From NCBI RefSeq assembly GCF_025685575.1, contig NZ_JAGSYD010000002.1, positions 496,001 through 560,000 on the forward strand: a stretch of 64,000 bases of DNA, in the 5' to 3' direction. Position 1 is the stretch's first letter. Every line of letters starts with the position of its first letter. Both the position numbers and the translations under genes were made by a program. Below, one piece after another: positions 34,006 to 43,661 of the stretch. The stretch is from Granulicella cerasi. Its GTDB lineage: Bacteria > Acidobacteriota > Terriglobia > Terriglobales > Acidobacteriaceae. The notes beneath the pieces were generated by a model that had not been told where the DNA came from, did not search any database, and saw only the letters and a list, made by a program, of their open reading frames with translations.

Positions 34006-36301
34006 ATGCGCTTCTTCTCGCCGCTACCCATTGCTTCCCTTAGCAGCTCCGCACTCCAGCGCTCAAGAGCGTAGCGCGATGTCCTCGCAATCACAGCGCT
34101 TCTCTGGGCTGGTCCTAGATGGCTCAGGAGCCATGATCGATGGAGCCATCTTGCGCGTCACGCACGGCACCCAGGGCGGCGCACGCATCGTCAGATCGTC
34201 CGCGGAGAGTTCTCGCTGCAACTCCACCAGCGCAGTATCTTCTCTCCGTCTCCGCACCAGGCTTTCAAATGCAACAGATCACAATCGAACTCAGCGCAAC
34301 GGAGACGAGTTCTTCGGCTATTGAAGTGCAGGGGCGCAGCGAAGACCTGAGCGGCATCGCCGACTCTGCCACCCAGGAGTCGTAGGCGCAAGCGAGCTTC
34401 AGAACCGCCCCATCCTCCGCTCAGGTGCTAGAAGCGGTTCCGGGTGTGATCATCACGCAGTACGCTGGCGGCGGCAAAGCCCACCACCAGTACTTCCTGC
34501 GCGGCTTCAATCTTGATCACGGCACGGACTTCGCCATCTTCCTCGACGATATGCCGCTGAACCTTCCGTCACACGCTCATGGCGAGGGCTACTCAGACAT
34601 GAAACCGTGATCCCTGAACTCGTCGAGAGTGTGCGCTTTGAGAAAGGACCGTACTACGCTGATGTCGGTAACTACGGCTCCGCTGGCTCAGCCCATCCGG
34701 AGTTCTTCAGGACCTTGCCGCAGAGTTTTCTTCAAGTCGAAGGCGGCACCTACGGCTACTGTCGTCTCGTCTTCGGCGCATCGCACCCTCTCGGCGGAGA
34801 CAGCCTGCTCGTCGGCGGCGAGCCTATCACGACAACGGTCCATGGGTACATCCTGACAACTACTACAGTTCAATGGCCTGATGACTTATAGCAAGGACAC
34901 GTCCAGTAGCGGCTTCAGCGTTACGGTGCGCGCTTATCATGGTCAATGGCACTCCAGCGATCAAATCGCCGAGAGCGCCCTCTCTCTCGTCGGCATCTAC
35001 GGCACACTCAACCCTACAGACGGCGGGCATTCGCAACGCTACAGCCTGCAGGGTGAATGGCATCGACAGGGTGAGCACTCGCGTACGAAAATCACCGCGT
35101 ACGGCTTCTACCACGATCCCGACCTCTTCTCGGAATTCACGTATTACCTCACTGACCTCACGCGCGGCGATCAATTTGAACAGCAGGACAGGCGCTGGGC
35201 TGCAGGCATCGACGCCCCCCACCATCAACAACGACTGGTTGGACATCAAGTCACCAACACGTTCGGCCTGCAGGTGCGGAACGATTGGATTCACAACGGA
35301 CTCTACCAATCCCAGAGCCGGAAGCGCGTAACGAAAACCGACTCAAACTCCGGAAACACGCTTACAGCCACGACGCAGGCAGATCGCTTCACCGACACGC
35401 AGATCGGCAACTACGCCGAGAACCGCATCGACTGGTCCGCGAAGGTACGCTCCGTCATCGCGTTGCGCGACGATCTGCAACACTTCGACGTAACCAGCCC
35501 CGTCACCGCAGCCAATTCTGGAGCAGCAATCAAAGCTTTACCAAGTCCAAAAGCCAGCCCGATCTTCGGGCCGTGGGAGAAGACCGAGTTCTATACGCAG
35601 GCAGGCTTCGGCTTCCATAGCAACTACGGCCGCGGCACGACCTTGAAGATCGAACCTGTCTCCGCCGACAACCCCGCCCCGAACACGCCCGCCACGCCGA
35701 TCCCTGCGTTGATCCCACCAAAGGTGGCGTGTTTGGCGTTCGTTCTTCGGTCGTGCGGCATCTGCAGTCAACGCTTTTCGTCTGGTATCTGCATACCGCC
35801 TCGGAACTGCAGCAGTCCGGCGACACCGGAGGCACGACCGCATCACAACAACCTAGCGAACCCTACGCGGTGGAGTGGGCCAACTATGACACACCCATCC
35901 CGCACTGGTCCATCGACTTCGACCTCGCCAATTCGAAGGCGCTCTTCACTGCGAACGATGCGGACGATGCAGCCCCTGACAGCGCAGGTGTTAGGCGCGT
36001 GCCAGAGACAGTGGGCCTCGTGATCGCTTCCGGCGTGACGCTGCAAGACCTCAAGGAATTCTCTTCAACGCTTCGGCTTCGCTTCTTCGGCCCTCGTGAT
36101 CTCACTTCAGAGCGACGCTTTCGGTCGCAATCTACCGAAATGGTCAACGGCGAATTGGGTTACACCTTCCTGCGAAGCTGGCACGCCTCGGCTGAGTTCC
36201 TCAACCTGCTCAACCGTCACGATCACGACATTGATTACGCATATCAATCGCGCATCGACCCAACGCAGCCTCTGCGTTCACGGATGTCTTCCATCTCGTA
36301 G
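34006..36301 (+). pseudogene. TonB-dependent receptor (siderophore/metal type), multiply frameshifted
   Basis: The segments in successive frames cover a whole receptor. A signal region starts at ATG 34006. A carboxypeptidase-regulatory-like domain follows (GLVLDGSGAMIDGAILRV, AQYLLSVSAPGFQM). The plug has AVPGVIITQYAGGGKAHHQYFLRGFNLDHGTDFAIFLDDMPLNLP and HAHGEGYSDM. The barrel (34881-36301) ends at LNLLNRHDHDIDYAYQSR. At least five shifts and one stop (34384) interrupt it. The plug motif YFLRGFNLDHGTDFA is typical of receptors for iron-siderophore or other metal complexes, not of the Oar-like group. It is adjacent and divergent to the Cys/His/Met-rich gene. Confidence 0.82.
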
Positions 36302-36662
36302 AACCATTCCAGGTGAGGTTCTCGTTAAGGCGGACATTCTAGTGATGGGTGTACTAGCACCCTCCGCGCTCGGTAGTTGAGCATTCTCGGCTTGCGGAGG
36401 GCTGGAGAAGCACCATTTACTTAGCTCAAGAGAAAGCGGTACAGGAGAAGATACTGAGAAATTTCTTGAACATGCAAGGTCGCCACCGAATGAGCCATCA
36501 GCGTTCCAAGGTGAATCTTCAAATCCACGTTCAAGCCTTCGTACTTGATCTTTCGATTTCACCGGACATGATTTCTGTGAGTAAAGCGGCTAAGCACGAA
36601 CAAGCCGCAACATTGTGAATCGCACAGCAAGGTGGGGAGCCGCCACTAGTAAGACTGCAGGG
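36302..36662. other. intergenic region downstream of the receptor remnant and mesD
   Basis: About 360 bases. A long imperfect hairpin (CCCTCCGC ... GCGGAGGG, about 36360-36404) could end transcription from either side. A minus-strand frame (KYEGLNVDLKIHLGTLMAHS) is open for about 45 codons but has no family or start. No gene is supported. Confidence 0.4.
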
Positions 36663-37691
36663 CTACGTGGATAATTCGCCTCGAACGATTTCAGCGCCGA
36701 GGCTGAGCGCCTTCAGCTTGCCCCTCGCCACCGATCGAGGCAAAGGCGCCATGCCACAGTTTGTGGCGGCGACGAGCTTATCGGCATCAACAAATCGCAG
36801 AGCGTTTCGCAGCACCTTGGCAACGTCCTCAGGCGTCTCGATGACTTCGCTCGCTACATCAATCGCGCCGACCATCACCTTCTTACCGCGAATAAGTTCG
36901 ATCAGATCCATAGGAACGCGCGAGTTCTGACACTCCAGCGAGACGATGTCGATGTTTGACTTCTGCAATTTCGGGAAGGTCCGCTCATATTGGCGCCATT
37001 CAGCCCCTAGGGTCTGCTTCCAATCCGTGTTGGCCTTGATGCCGTAGCCGTAGCAGATATGCACGGCCGTCTCGCGCTTCAGCCCATCAATTGCTTGCTC
37101 CAACGTCTCAACTCCCCAATCAGTCACTTCATCGAAGAACACGTTGAATGCAGGCTCATCGAACTGAATAATATCGACGCCAGCAGCCTCCAACTCCTTC
37201 GCTTCTTGATTGAGAATCTTCGCGAACTCGCGCGCGAGTTTTTCGCGGCTCTTATAGTGTGCATCGTAGAGTGTATCGATCATCGTCATCGGTCCAGGGA
37301 GAGCCCATTTGATAGGCTGCTTGGTTTGCTGCCTGAGAAATTTGGCGTCCTCGACAAACACAGGCTTCTGGCGGCTAACTCCACCGACAACGGTTGGTAC
37401 GCTCGCGTCGTAGCGATCTCGTATTCTGACCGTCTCGCGCTTCTCAAAGTCCACTCCGTCGAGATGCTCGATAAAAGTAGTGACGAAATGCTGGCGAGCC
37501 TGCTCGCCGTCGCTGACGATATCAATACCGGCAACCTGCTGCTCTTGGAGCGTCAGGCGCAGGGCATCCTGTTTGGCCTCTAAAAGCTCCTCATCTTGCA
37601 ATTTCCAAGGTGACCAGAGTTTTTCAGGATGAGCGAGCCAAGAAGGCTTAGGCAAGCTCCCAGCAGTTGAAGTAGGCAGTAGCTTCTTCAT
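36663..37691 (-). CDS. mesD: MesD, oxygen-dependent folate-independent methionine synthase (core-MetE)
   Basis: 342 residues from ATG 37691, two bases after the mesX stop, with GGAAGAGAG upstream. It corresponds to the catalytic C-terminal half of cobalamin-independent methionine synthase. Segments are LPTSTAGSLPKPSWL, GIDIVSDGEQARQHFVTTF, KWALPGPMTMIDTLYD and GVDIIQFDEPAFN. The zinc/homocysteine site is HIC in AVHICYGYG, E in IVSLECQNS and C in AATNCGMAPLP. It lacks the folate-binding N-terminal half of MetE. In the MesD family this short enzyme works only together with MesX (DUF1852) and oxygen, and the methyl donor is not methyl-folate. The tight mesX-mesD coupling here supports that assignment. 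It is divergent from a MetR-type regulator. Confidence 0.88.
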   Translation of the reverse strand: MKKLLPTSTAGSLPKPSWLAHPEKLWSPWKLQDEELLEAKQDALRLTLQEQQVAGIDIVSDGEQARQHFVTTFIEHLDGVDFEKRETVRIRDRYDASVPTVVGGVSRQKPVFVEDAKFLRQQTKQPIKWALPGPMTMIDTLYDAHYKSREKLAREFAKILNQEAKELEAAGVDIIQFDEPAFNVFFDEVTDWGVETLEQAIDGLKRETAVHICYGYGIKANTDWKQTLGAEWRQYERTFPKLQKSNIDIVSLECQNSRVPMDLIELIRGKKVMVGAIDVASEVIETPEDVAKVLRNALRFVDADKLVAATNCGMAPLPRSVARGKLKALSLGAEIVRGELST

Positions 37692-37693
37692 GG

Positions 37694-38701
37694 TCAATCT
37701 CTCTTCCAAGCTATTTCAGTGGCGGCGGAACTCTTCGCCCATTGATCCAGAACAGCCTTATAGGGCTTGATCAAGTGTTCTTCAGTAAACTTGCCTTGCT
37801 TAACAGCGAGTTGGCTGCGCTCTTCTCGGTCATAAACAATCTTAGTCACGGAGTAGTCTTGATGCTTCAGGCTGGGCTGATAGAACGCTCCTGCCGCAGC
37901 GTTGGCGTTATAGATCTCGGGACGATATATTCTCTGAAAGGTTTCCATCGTGCTGATGAGGCTTATCAACTCAAGATTGGTGTAGTCACTAAGAAGGTCG
38001 CCAAAGAAATAAAAGGCGAGCGGCGCTGCACTGTTCTGCGGCATGAAGAACCGAACCTGCAAGCCCATCTTTCCGAAATACTGGTCCGTTGAAGAGAGCT
38101 CGCTTTGCCGATACTCAACGCCCAGGATGGGATGGAAATTCCCAGTTCGGCTGTAGGTCTTACTACTTGATGCGCTGATGCAAATCACAGGCGGCTTCTT
38201 GAAGCGCTCTTTGTAAGCACTAGACCGTACAAAGTGTGTAAACAGCTTCCCGTGCAAATCGCCGAAATCATTAGGAGTGCTAAATGCAGGCTTTTCTTTG
38301 TTGTGTTCAGGCAAGAGCACGCTGAAGTCGTAATCGCGCACGTAGGAAGAAAAATTATTCCCGGTAATGCCCTCGATCCGCTCGTTGTTTTTCTTATCCA
38401 CGATGGTTGTGTGCAGTATTTCAATCAACGGGAAGGCATCCTCACTACCCTTGGCAGCAATGTCCAACTCCACGGAAATGATTTCAAGCTCAACCAAGTA
38501 ACGATCTCCCGCCGGGTTATCCCAATGCGCTAGCTCATTGAAGCGTTTGTCGATCATCTGCAATGTGTTGCGCAGATTCTCGAGGCGACGTTCACCGCGG
38601 GCCAAGTTGGCGAAATTGGTGGTGATGCGGGTACTCTCTGCTGGGCGATAGTCTTCATCGAAACGAAGGCTCTTTATGTGGAATGCAAAATCTTTATTCA
38701 T
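37694..38701 (-). CDS. mesX: MesX (DUF1852), partner protein of MesD
   Basis: 335 residues from ATG 38701. This is DUF1852, recognised by NKDFAFHIKSLRFDEDYRP, TRITTNFANLARGERRLENL, RYLVELEIISVELDIAA and FHPILGVEYRQ. MesX is needed for methionine synthesis by MesD and is proposed to act as an oxygenase or cofactor protein; its exact reaction is unsettled. The gene ends two bases before mesD, so the pair is translated together. The ribosome site is weak (GGTGCTGATCACG). The intergenic region to metR (38702-38876) carries repeated CCATGA-N2-TAAAAT boxes. The pair plus MetR is common in Acinetobacter-like Gammaproteobacteria, so horizontal acquisition is likely but not shown. Confidence 0.88.
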   Translation of the reverse strand: MNKDFAFHIKSLRFDEDYRPAESTRITTNFANLARGERRLENLRNTLQMIDKRFNELAHWDNPAGDRYLVELEIISVELDIAAKGSEDAFPLIEILHTTIVDKKNNERIEGITGNNFSSYVRDYDFSVLLPEHNKEKPAFSTPNDFGDLHGKLFTHFVRSSAYKERFKKPPVICISASSSKTYSRTGNFHPILGVEYRQSELSSTDQYFGKMGLQVRFFMPQNSAAPLAFYFFGDLLSDYTNLELISLISTMETFQRIYRPEIYNANAAAGAFYQPSLKHQDYSVTKIVYDREERSQLAVKQGKFTEEHLIKPYKAVLDQWAKSSAATEIAWKRD

Positions 38702-38830
38702 CGTGATCAGCACCAATCTTTTTTGCTACAAAGCCTGAATTTTCGTCTGGCTTTCAATTCCTATCTCAACGGAGATACGACCTCGACACGTTGAAGCGAG
38801 CATCTGGATTCCGATCCTACGGAGGACGAC

Positions 38831-38875
38831 CCATGAAGTAAAATGGTCTTATCTCATTAATCCATGAGCTAAAAT
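38831..38875 (+). promoter_or_regulatory. candidate MetR operator between mesX and metR
   Basis: Two near-identical 14-mers, CCATGAAGTAAAAT (38831-38844) and CCATGAGCTAAAAT (38862-38875), lie 31 bases apart, i.e. three helical turns. Between them is the dyad CTCAT-N6-ATGAG (38853-38868). The second box abuts the metR start codon. LysR-type regulators bind such AT-rich dyads; the match to the enterobacterial MetR consensus TGAA-N5-TTCA is not exact. Confidence 0.45.
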
Positions 38876-38876
38876 C

Positions 38877-39782
38877 ATGAAAATGCTTGAACGCATCCAC
38901 CTATGTATCGTCCAGGAAGTTGAAAAACAGGGATCGTTGACCGCTGCGGCGATCGTGCTGAACCTGACCCAATCGGCTCTGAGTCACAGCATGAAGAAGC
39001 TGGAACAGCAGATTGGCACGGACGTGTGGGTGCGTGAAGGAAGAAGTCTGCGCCTTACGCAGGCTGGCCAGTATCTGCTTGCTGTGGCAAACCGAGTGCT
39101 ACCACAATTGGATCTTGCTGAGGAACGTCTGGGCCAATTCGCGCAGGGTGAGCGTGGTGCACTGCGCATCGGCATGGAATGCCATCCCTGCTACCAATGG
39201 CTACTCAAAGTGGTGTCACCTTATCTGGAGGCATGGCCCGACGTGGACGTAGACGTCAGGCAGAAATTTCAGTTTGGCGGGATCGGCGCTCTCTTCGGCT
39301 ACGAGATCGACATGCTGGTCACGCCCGATCCATTATTCAAACCGGGGCTGATGTTCGAGCCAGTTTTCGACTATGAACAAGTGCTGGTCGTAGCCAAGGA
39401 TCATCCTTTGGCCAAACAAGAGTATGTAGAGCCGCAGCAACTGACCCAAGAAGCGCTGATCAGCTATCCCGTGGAGATCGAACGGTTGGATATTTTCAGC
39501 CTGTTCATGTTGCCAGCTGGTGTCACACCCAAGCGTCACAAAACTATTGAAACCACCGATATCCTGCTGCAGATGGTCGAAAGCGGTCGCGGCGTTGCCG
39601 CTCTGCCACGTTGGCTGGTCCAGGAGTACACCGCCAAGCTGGATGTCGTGCCTGTACGACTTGGCCCCAACGGCATCCCCAAACAAATTTTCCTGGGAGC
39701 TCGTGAGGCTGACTTCTCCATAGATTATGTGCGCGCATTCATTGAATTAGCGCGAAGCCCGTTGCCTTCCGCCCGGAATTGA
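38877..39782 (+). CDS. metR: MetR-type LysR transcriptional regulator
   Basis: 301 residues. The N-terminal LysR helix-turn-helix is GSLTAAAIVLNLTQSALSHSMKKLEQQIG. The effector domain resembles MetR throughout: IGMECHPCYQWLLKVVSPYLEAWPDVDVDV, DMLVTPDPLFKPGLMFEPVFDYE, KDHPLAKQEYVEPQQL, LISYPVEIERLDIF, and VESGRGVAALPRWLVQEY. MetR senses homocysteine and controls methionine synthesis genes. It is divergent from mesX-mesD, which are its likely targets, and may repress itself through the boxes next to its start. The start at ATG 38877 has only a weak ribosome site. Confidence 0.9.
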   Translation: MKMLERIHLCIVQEVEKQGSLTAAAIVLNLTQSALSHSMKKLEQQIGTDVWVREGRSLRLTQAGQYLLAVANRVLPQLDLAEERLGQFAQGERGALRIGMECHPCYQWLLKVVSPYLEAWPDVDVDVRQKFQFGGIGALFGYEIDMLVTPDPLFKPGLMFEPVFDYEQVLVVAKDHPLAKQEYVEPQQLTQEALISYPVEIERLDIFSLFMLPAGVTPKRHKTIETTDILLQMVESGRGVAALPRWLVQEYTAKLDVVPVRLGPNGIPKQIFLGAREADFSIDYVRAFIELARSPLPSARN

Positions 39783-40099
39783 TCCCTATGCCGCCGCTAT
39801 GTAGCGCCTGAAGGGTGATAAGGTCCGTTTCGATGCAAAGGAAAGACTTGCGTACCGTCTGCTTGCTCCCAGTGCCCCTTCCGCCCCGCAATCTTGACGA
39901 CGCTTCGGGAGCATTGCTTGCGCAAACTCATTGCGAGAAGCGGAAGGATTTTGGAACTTGACGCGCGGTATACGAAAGAGGTGTCGAATGTCCATTCCAC
40001 GCCGACGATTGGCCGCGTCGTCGATCCATCTATGAGCGATGTTTCCTTCGCGCATCAGAGCAAAGCCTGAACCGCTGAGAATCGCCTCTTGCATTTCGT
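39783..40099. other. intergenic region after metR
   Basis: About 315 bases. No supported gene; short minus-strand frames have no ribosome site. No clear terminator after metR was found. Confidence 0.35.
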
Positions 40100-40560
40100 G
40101 TGGATGCGAAGTGTGCGAACCAGATCTCGATGGTGCTTCAGAGCACCAAGCGACAGAAGGTACCGACTGTGCTGAATATCCAGCAGATCAACTCGCTGCT
40201 CGAACTCCTCAAGGAGCCGGGCAAGACTTCCGTCCTTGTGGACATTCTCACCGGGCTATGTGTCAGTGTGCTGCTGACGTTGAAGTGGTCCGATGTGGAT
40301 TCCGAGAATCTCGAAATCCCGGTGACCCGCTCCAACGCCGGTCAGCACGTCTTACCGTGCAAGACCGAGGCATCGCAGAAGCCCGTTCCGCTCGATCCGG
40401 AACTCGCCGAAGCACTCCTGATGTGGCGGCGCTGGTCGCCACGTATCCGGGGCATGATGACGGGGTCTTCGCAAGTCCGGCAACTTCGGGCAGGTTACCG
40501 TACCGTACCAGTCGTCCTCGATTTTGGGGACGTACGTGAAGCCGGCGCTGAAAGAGGCAC
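40100..40560 (+). pseudogene. tyrosine recombinase/integrase, fragment
   Basis: The frame from 40100 gives the end of the core-binding domain and the start of the catalytic domain: TKRQKVPTVLNIQQINSLLELLKEPGKTSVLVDILTGLCVSVLLTLKWSDVD. This is a typical phage-type integrase, except that the first catalytic Arg (usually TGLRxSEL) is Cys here (TGLCVSVL). A shift near 40435 leads to YPGHDDGVFASPATSGRLPY in another frame. The HxxR and Tyr parts are gone, since the sequence merges with a serine-hydrolase remnant on the other strand. It is a dead integrase. Confidence 0.72.
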
Positions 40561-41450
40561 CATCACCGGCAAGGTAGTTGGTAGACTCGTCTACAGTCCC
40601 GTCTGTGAGCACGCAGCGCGGTCCCGCCGACCGAGCTGTTTCGAAGTTCCTTGCCCAGTGGGCCAGATCGTCAGCGGTTGTCTGCAGGCCGGTCATACGT
40701 ATTGTTAAATATAGCCCGCCCGTAACCTTGCGCACCTGAGCCGCCAGGAGGGTACACGTCCGCGCACCGGCGTCTCCAAGTCCTCCTGGATACGTGTATG
40801 GATCATGCCAAGCGGCTCAAGATGCGTTCCCGGCAGAACGCATCGAACTGTTGTCGGAGAGCCGCTGAACCATCTCGGCGAGAAGGACGTAATCGGAGTT
40901 GACTTAGTCGAAGCGAGAGCCTGGAGCGGAGTTTAGTCCTCTCTGGTTGAGAGGACGTTCACAGCCTGCGTCTGTGTAAGGCAGATTTTCCGTTTGCCAC
41001 CTGCCATGCCGTCAGAATACGGATTAGGCGTAGGCCACTCGTATGCGTGAGAAATGGCGCAAAGTAATCGCCACATGAGGCGCAGCCTTGAATATGCTGG
41101 GCAAGTGGATTGTCAATCGAAGGCTTCCCGTCTTGTTCGAATAACAGGATTGCAAAGGCCGTGAATTGTTTCAACACCGAGGCCGCGTGAAATACCGAGT
41201 CGAAAGTGATGGGGATCTGCTGTTCGATTTCCGCCTCGCCGACAGCAGCGTGATGAATGACTTGTTCAAAAGGACGGCCACCCGCACTCCCGGACCGTTG
41301 CGTTTGCTCCATGGCGCGAGAAGCTGGGACACGGCTGCAGCGTACGGATTTGGATTTTCCGCGGAATAGGCAGGATGCAAGCGAGTGAAAGCAGCAGAAG
41401 AAGGCGAGAAGGACGGCCCAAGTTGCCCTCTTACTTTGGAAGTTAGTCAT
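40561..41450 (-). pseudogene. serine hydrolase (beta-lactamase class C-like), frameshifted
   Basis: A start near 41450 (signal-like WAVLLAFFCCFHSLASCL) leads, after some divergence, to ITFDSVFHAASVLKQFTAFAILL with the SxxK catalytic motif, and FAPFLTHTSGL. After shifts come SDYVLLAEMVQRLS (the Y-x-N-type region), PGGLGDAGAR, and finally VTGGLYLTIRMTGLQTTADDLAHWARNF. These match the class C beta-lactamase/esterase fold of secreted or periplasmic serine hydrolases. Several frameshifts make it non-functional. Its 3' end collides with the integrase fragment, marking a recombination junction near 40.56 kb. Confidence 0.7.
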
Positions 41451-42125
41451 CCCAAATCATATAAGCTGCCCATGCGGAAGGATCTGGGGTTCAGAACGAA
41501 TTCAATCGCGGCCGTGCACTTAAGCCGGCACCATTCATCGATCGCTACGCTGACGCCAATACTGCTGGCACACGTTCATCGGACGGCTCCCGTGTGAGCG
41601 CTAAAGCGCAACAAAACCTAATACTTAGGGTTCGAGATTTGTAGACACAAGCAATGGGCCCCATGATTACTAAACCACACGCATATCGTCACTCCTATAC
41701 CATCACCTACGACCTGCATTATGAAGTGTCAGACAATTTCAAGGCCACACATGCACCCAGAAGTACCGCATGCAGGAAGGGTGGTCTGGATACAAGAGCC
41801 TATGCCTGTCTTAGATGAGCGTACGTGACGGGTAGGCGTGATCTCACTTGATCCGCACTCTCTCCACAAATTGGTGTCGTAGCGGGGATATCGTAATAGC
41901 GTGCTCTCTCTACTGCTTATCTTCGCGCGAGAGTATGCAGGAACGTCGAACTCGACGAGCGGCAGAACGGCAAAGAAGCGCCCGTATCAGCCAACACCCT
42001 TAGCTTCCTTCTCGGCCAGCAGAGCTGTGCACATGGATCAACGTCGAGCTCGAGATGGAGCACCAACTCTGTAAGTTCCTGATCACATGGCGGCATTTCG
42101 GATCGATTGAACGCTAGGAGGATTT
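41451..42125. other. intergenic stretch, no recognisable gene
   Basis: About 675 bases with frames shorter than 60 codons. No motif, RNA or repeat of note was seen. Confidence 0.35.
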
Positions 42126-42331
42126 ATGACGGATAAGGTTTGCAAAGTCAACCGTGGGAAGAAGGCTATGCCGTGATTGCGGACGGTGCCGAGCGCGCCA
42201 GCCCGCTGACCCATACCTAAGCCGAAGCAATTGCGAAGGCGAAGGAACTCAACCCCAACGCAAAGCCTAATGTCGCGCGCGTTGAAAAGACAAAGGGCGG
42301 TGGGCCCGACAAGTTCCGGAAGTCGAAGTAA
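42126..42331 (+). pseudogene. DUF2188 small protein, frameshifted with one in-frame stop
   Basis: ATG 42126 has TAGGAGGATTT upstream. The first frame gives MTDKVCKVNRGKK. One base later, in the next frame, it continues EGYAVIADGAERASPLTHT, stop (TAA where CAA is expected), AEAIAKAKELNPNAKP, VARVEKTKGGGPDKFRKSK, stop at 42329. This is the whole of a DUF2188-type protein of about 68 residues (function unknown, common near stress genes). Two mutations separate it from an intact gene. Confidence 0.72.
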
Positions 42332-42372
42332 CCCGTCTTGCGACTTACAAGATCTTGTGTGTCATTGAATCA

Positions 42373-43158
42373 TTACTTCTTCACGAGTTCCGCTGGCGGA
42401 TAAGAGGCGCCCGCCGGCTCGATGCTGACGACGGGCCCATCTTGCTCGAGCGGCCCGATCTCCCGTACGAGTCCGGGCACTTCCCCTTCCAATATCCAGA
42501 CGTAGATATCCTTCGGCTGCTTCCCAATAACCGGCGCAACGACGCCCGCGATTCCACCTAACTCAGGATGAAGGCGGAAGACTGTTGCTCTGCGATGGAC
42601 ACCCAGGATGGGAGAGAAGGGTTGTTGGCCTACGATGTCGACGGAAAGATTGATGAGTCGGCCTTTGCCGCTGGAAGCGACGAAACCGAGTTTGAAGGGA
42701 GCCATGCTAGGTGCGACGTTCAGAAGCACGGTTCCCGTGAACCCGTTGCAAGTGTCTTGAGGAAGATCCAAGTGGCTTGTCTCCACTTTCTTCTTCCCGT
42801 CCTTTTCTAGGGTCCTGACCGATAGGTTTCCGGCTTCATCCAAGGAGAAATGAGTGGGCTTTGAGAAGAAAGGACCTTGTTGGGTATGGTGATCGCTGAG
42901 CAGATGAAAGACTGTCCCTTGGGTGAAGACCGTCGTCTCATCGTCGACCGAGCCATCCTTGAAGTGATAGGTAAGCCGAGAGGTGATGCGATGCCCACGG
43001 ATAGTCTGCAACAACTCGCCATATCCCAACACTGCGCCGGATTCCGACCGGACAACGGTAAAAGCATGACTCGCTCCCTGAGGATGTCGCACAAGCATCA
43101 CTTGAGGTTGTTGCGCTGAGCAGACGCAAGCCATCGTCACAAAGCAGCAGGATGGCAT
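42373..43158 (-). CDS. hypothetical acidobacterial exported protein
   Basis: 261 residues from ATG 43158 (the frame opens at TTG 43173). I recognise an unnamed acidobacterial family by GYGELLQTIRGHRITSRLTYHFKDGSVDDETTVFTQ, FHLLSDHHTQQGPFF, SHLDLPQDTCNGFTGTVLLNV and FKLGFVASSGKGRLINLSVDIVG. It is mostly beta-strand and has no catalytic motif that I can name. The N-terminus (MACVCSAQQ) is short for a signal peptide, and the other frame immediately upstream encodes a longer hydrophobic N-terminus (YLSRILANSRNAILLL). A small frameshift near the start is therefore possible. The gene is solitary on the minus strand, upstream of nothing related. Confidence 0.65.
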   Translation of the reverse strand: MPSCCFVTMACVCSAQQPQVMLVRHPQGASHAFTVVRSESGAVLGYGELLQTIRGHRITSRLTYHFKDGSVDDETTVFTQGTVFHLLSDHHTQQGPFFSKPTHFSLDEAGNLSVRTLEKDGKKKVETSHLDLPQDTCNGFTGTVLLNVAPSMAPFKLGFVASSGKGRLINLSVDIVGQQPFSPILGVHRRATVFRLHPELGGIAGVVAPVIGKQPKDIYVWILEGEVPGLVREIGPLEQDGPVVSIEPAGASYPPAELVKK

Positions 43159-43242
43159 TGCGCGAGTTGGCAAGAATTCGGCTAAGGTACATGGCCAGTC
43201 TCCAAGTAGTCAGTATTCGAAAAACCGCCATTGCGGTGATCG

Positions 43243-43632
43243 CTATAGGACAGGAATCTTCAGCGTCTCTCCAGGATGGATCTTGTTTGGGTCAGCACGA
43301 TTGTTGGCCTTCGCGATAGCTTCATACTTATTAGGATCACCGTAAAACAGTTTGCTTACCTCACTCAGATTATCCCCGGCCTCTATGGTGTATGACCCGT
43401 CCTGTCCGCCCGTGTTCATGATCTCATGCTTGAGATCAGCGTACTTCGGATCGACCTGCTTGATCGCGTCCCACACGCGGTTTAGGACCACTTGGGACGG
43501 AACCTGCGCGACGAGATGATATTGTTCTCCCACGAGGTCAGCACCAATGAACTTGGCGCCGTAGCGTTCGAACTTCTTGACTGTGTCAACGACTGGTGCA
43601 TACTTCTGCTGCAGTGCTTGGAAATCCGCCAT
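43243..43632 (-). CDS. BON-LysM protein, Kbp/YgaU-like
   Basis: 129 residues. The N-terminal part (about 20-75, YGAKFIGADLVGEQYHLVAQVPSQVVLNRVWDAIKQ) resembles a BON fold. The C-terminal LysM (about 80-128) has SYTIEAGDNLSEVSKLFYGDPNKYEAIAKAN and a final GETLKIPVL. E. coli Kbp has the same order and binds potassium; whether this protein does is unknown. It has no signal peptide, consistent with Kbp. ATG 43632 has AAGGAGCTTC upstream. It is followed on the same strand, upstream in position, by a DUF937 pseudogene. Confidence 0.85.
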   Translation of the reverse strand: MADFQALQQKYAPVVDTVKKFERYGAKFIGADLVGEQYHLVAQVPSQVVLNRVWDAIKQVDPKYADLKHEIMNTGGQDGSYTIEAGDNLSEVSKLFYGDPNKYEAIAKANNRADPNKIHPGETLKIPVL

Positions 43633-43661
43633 GTGAAGCTCCTTTGTGATCGCAGGTTGAA

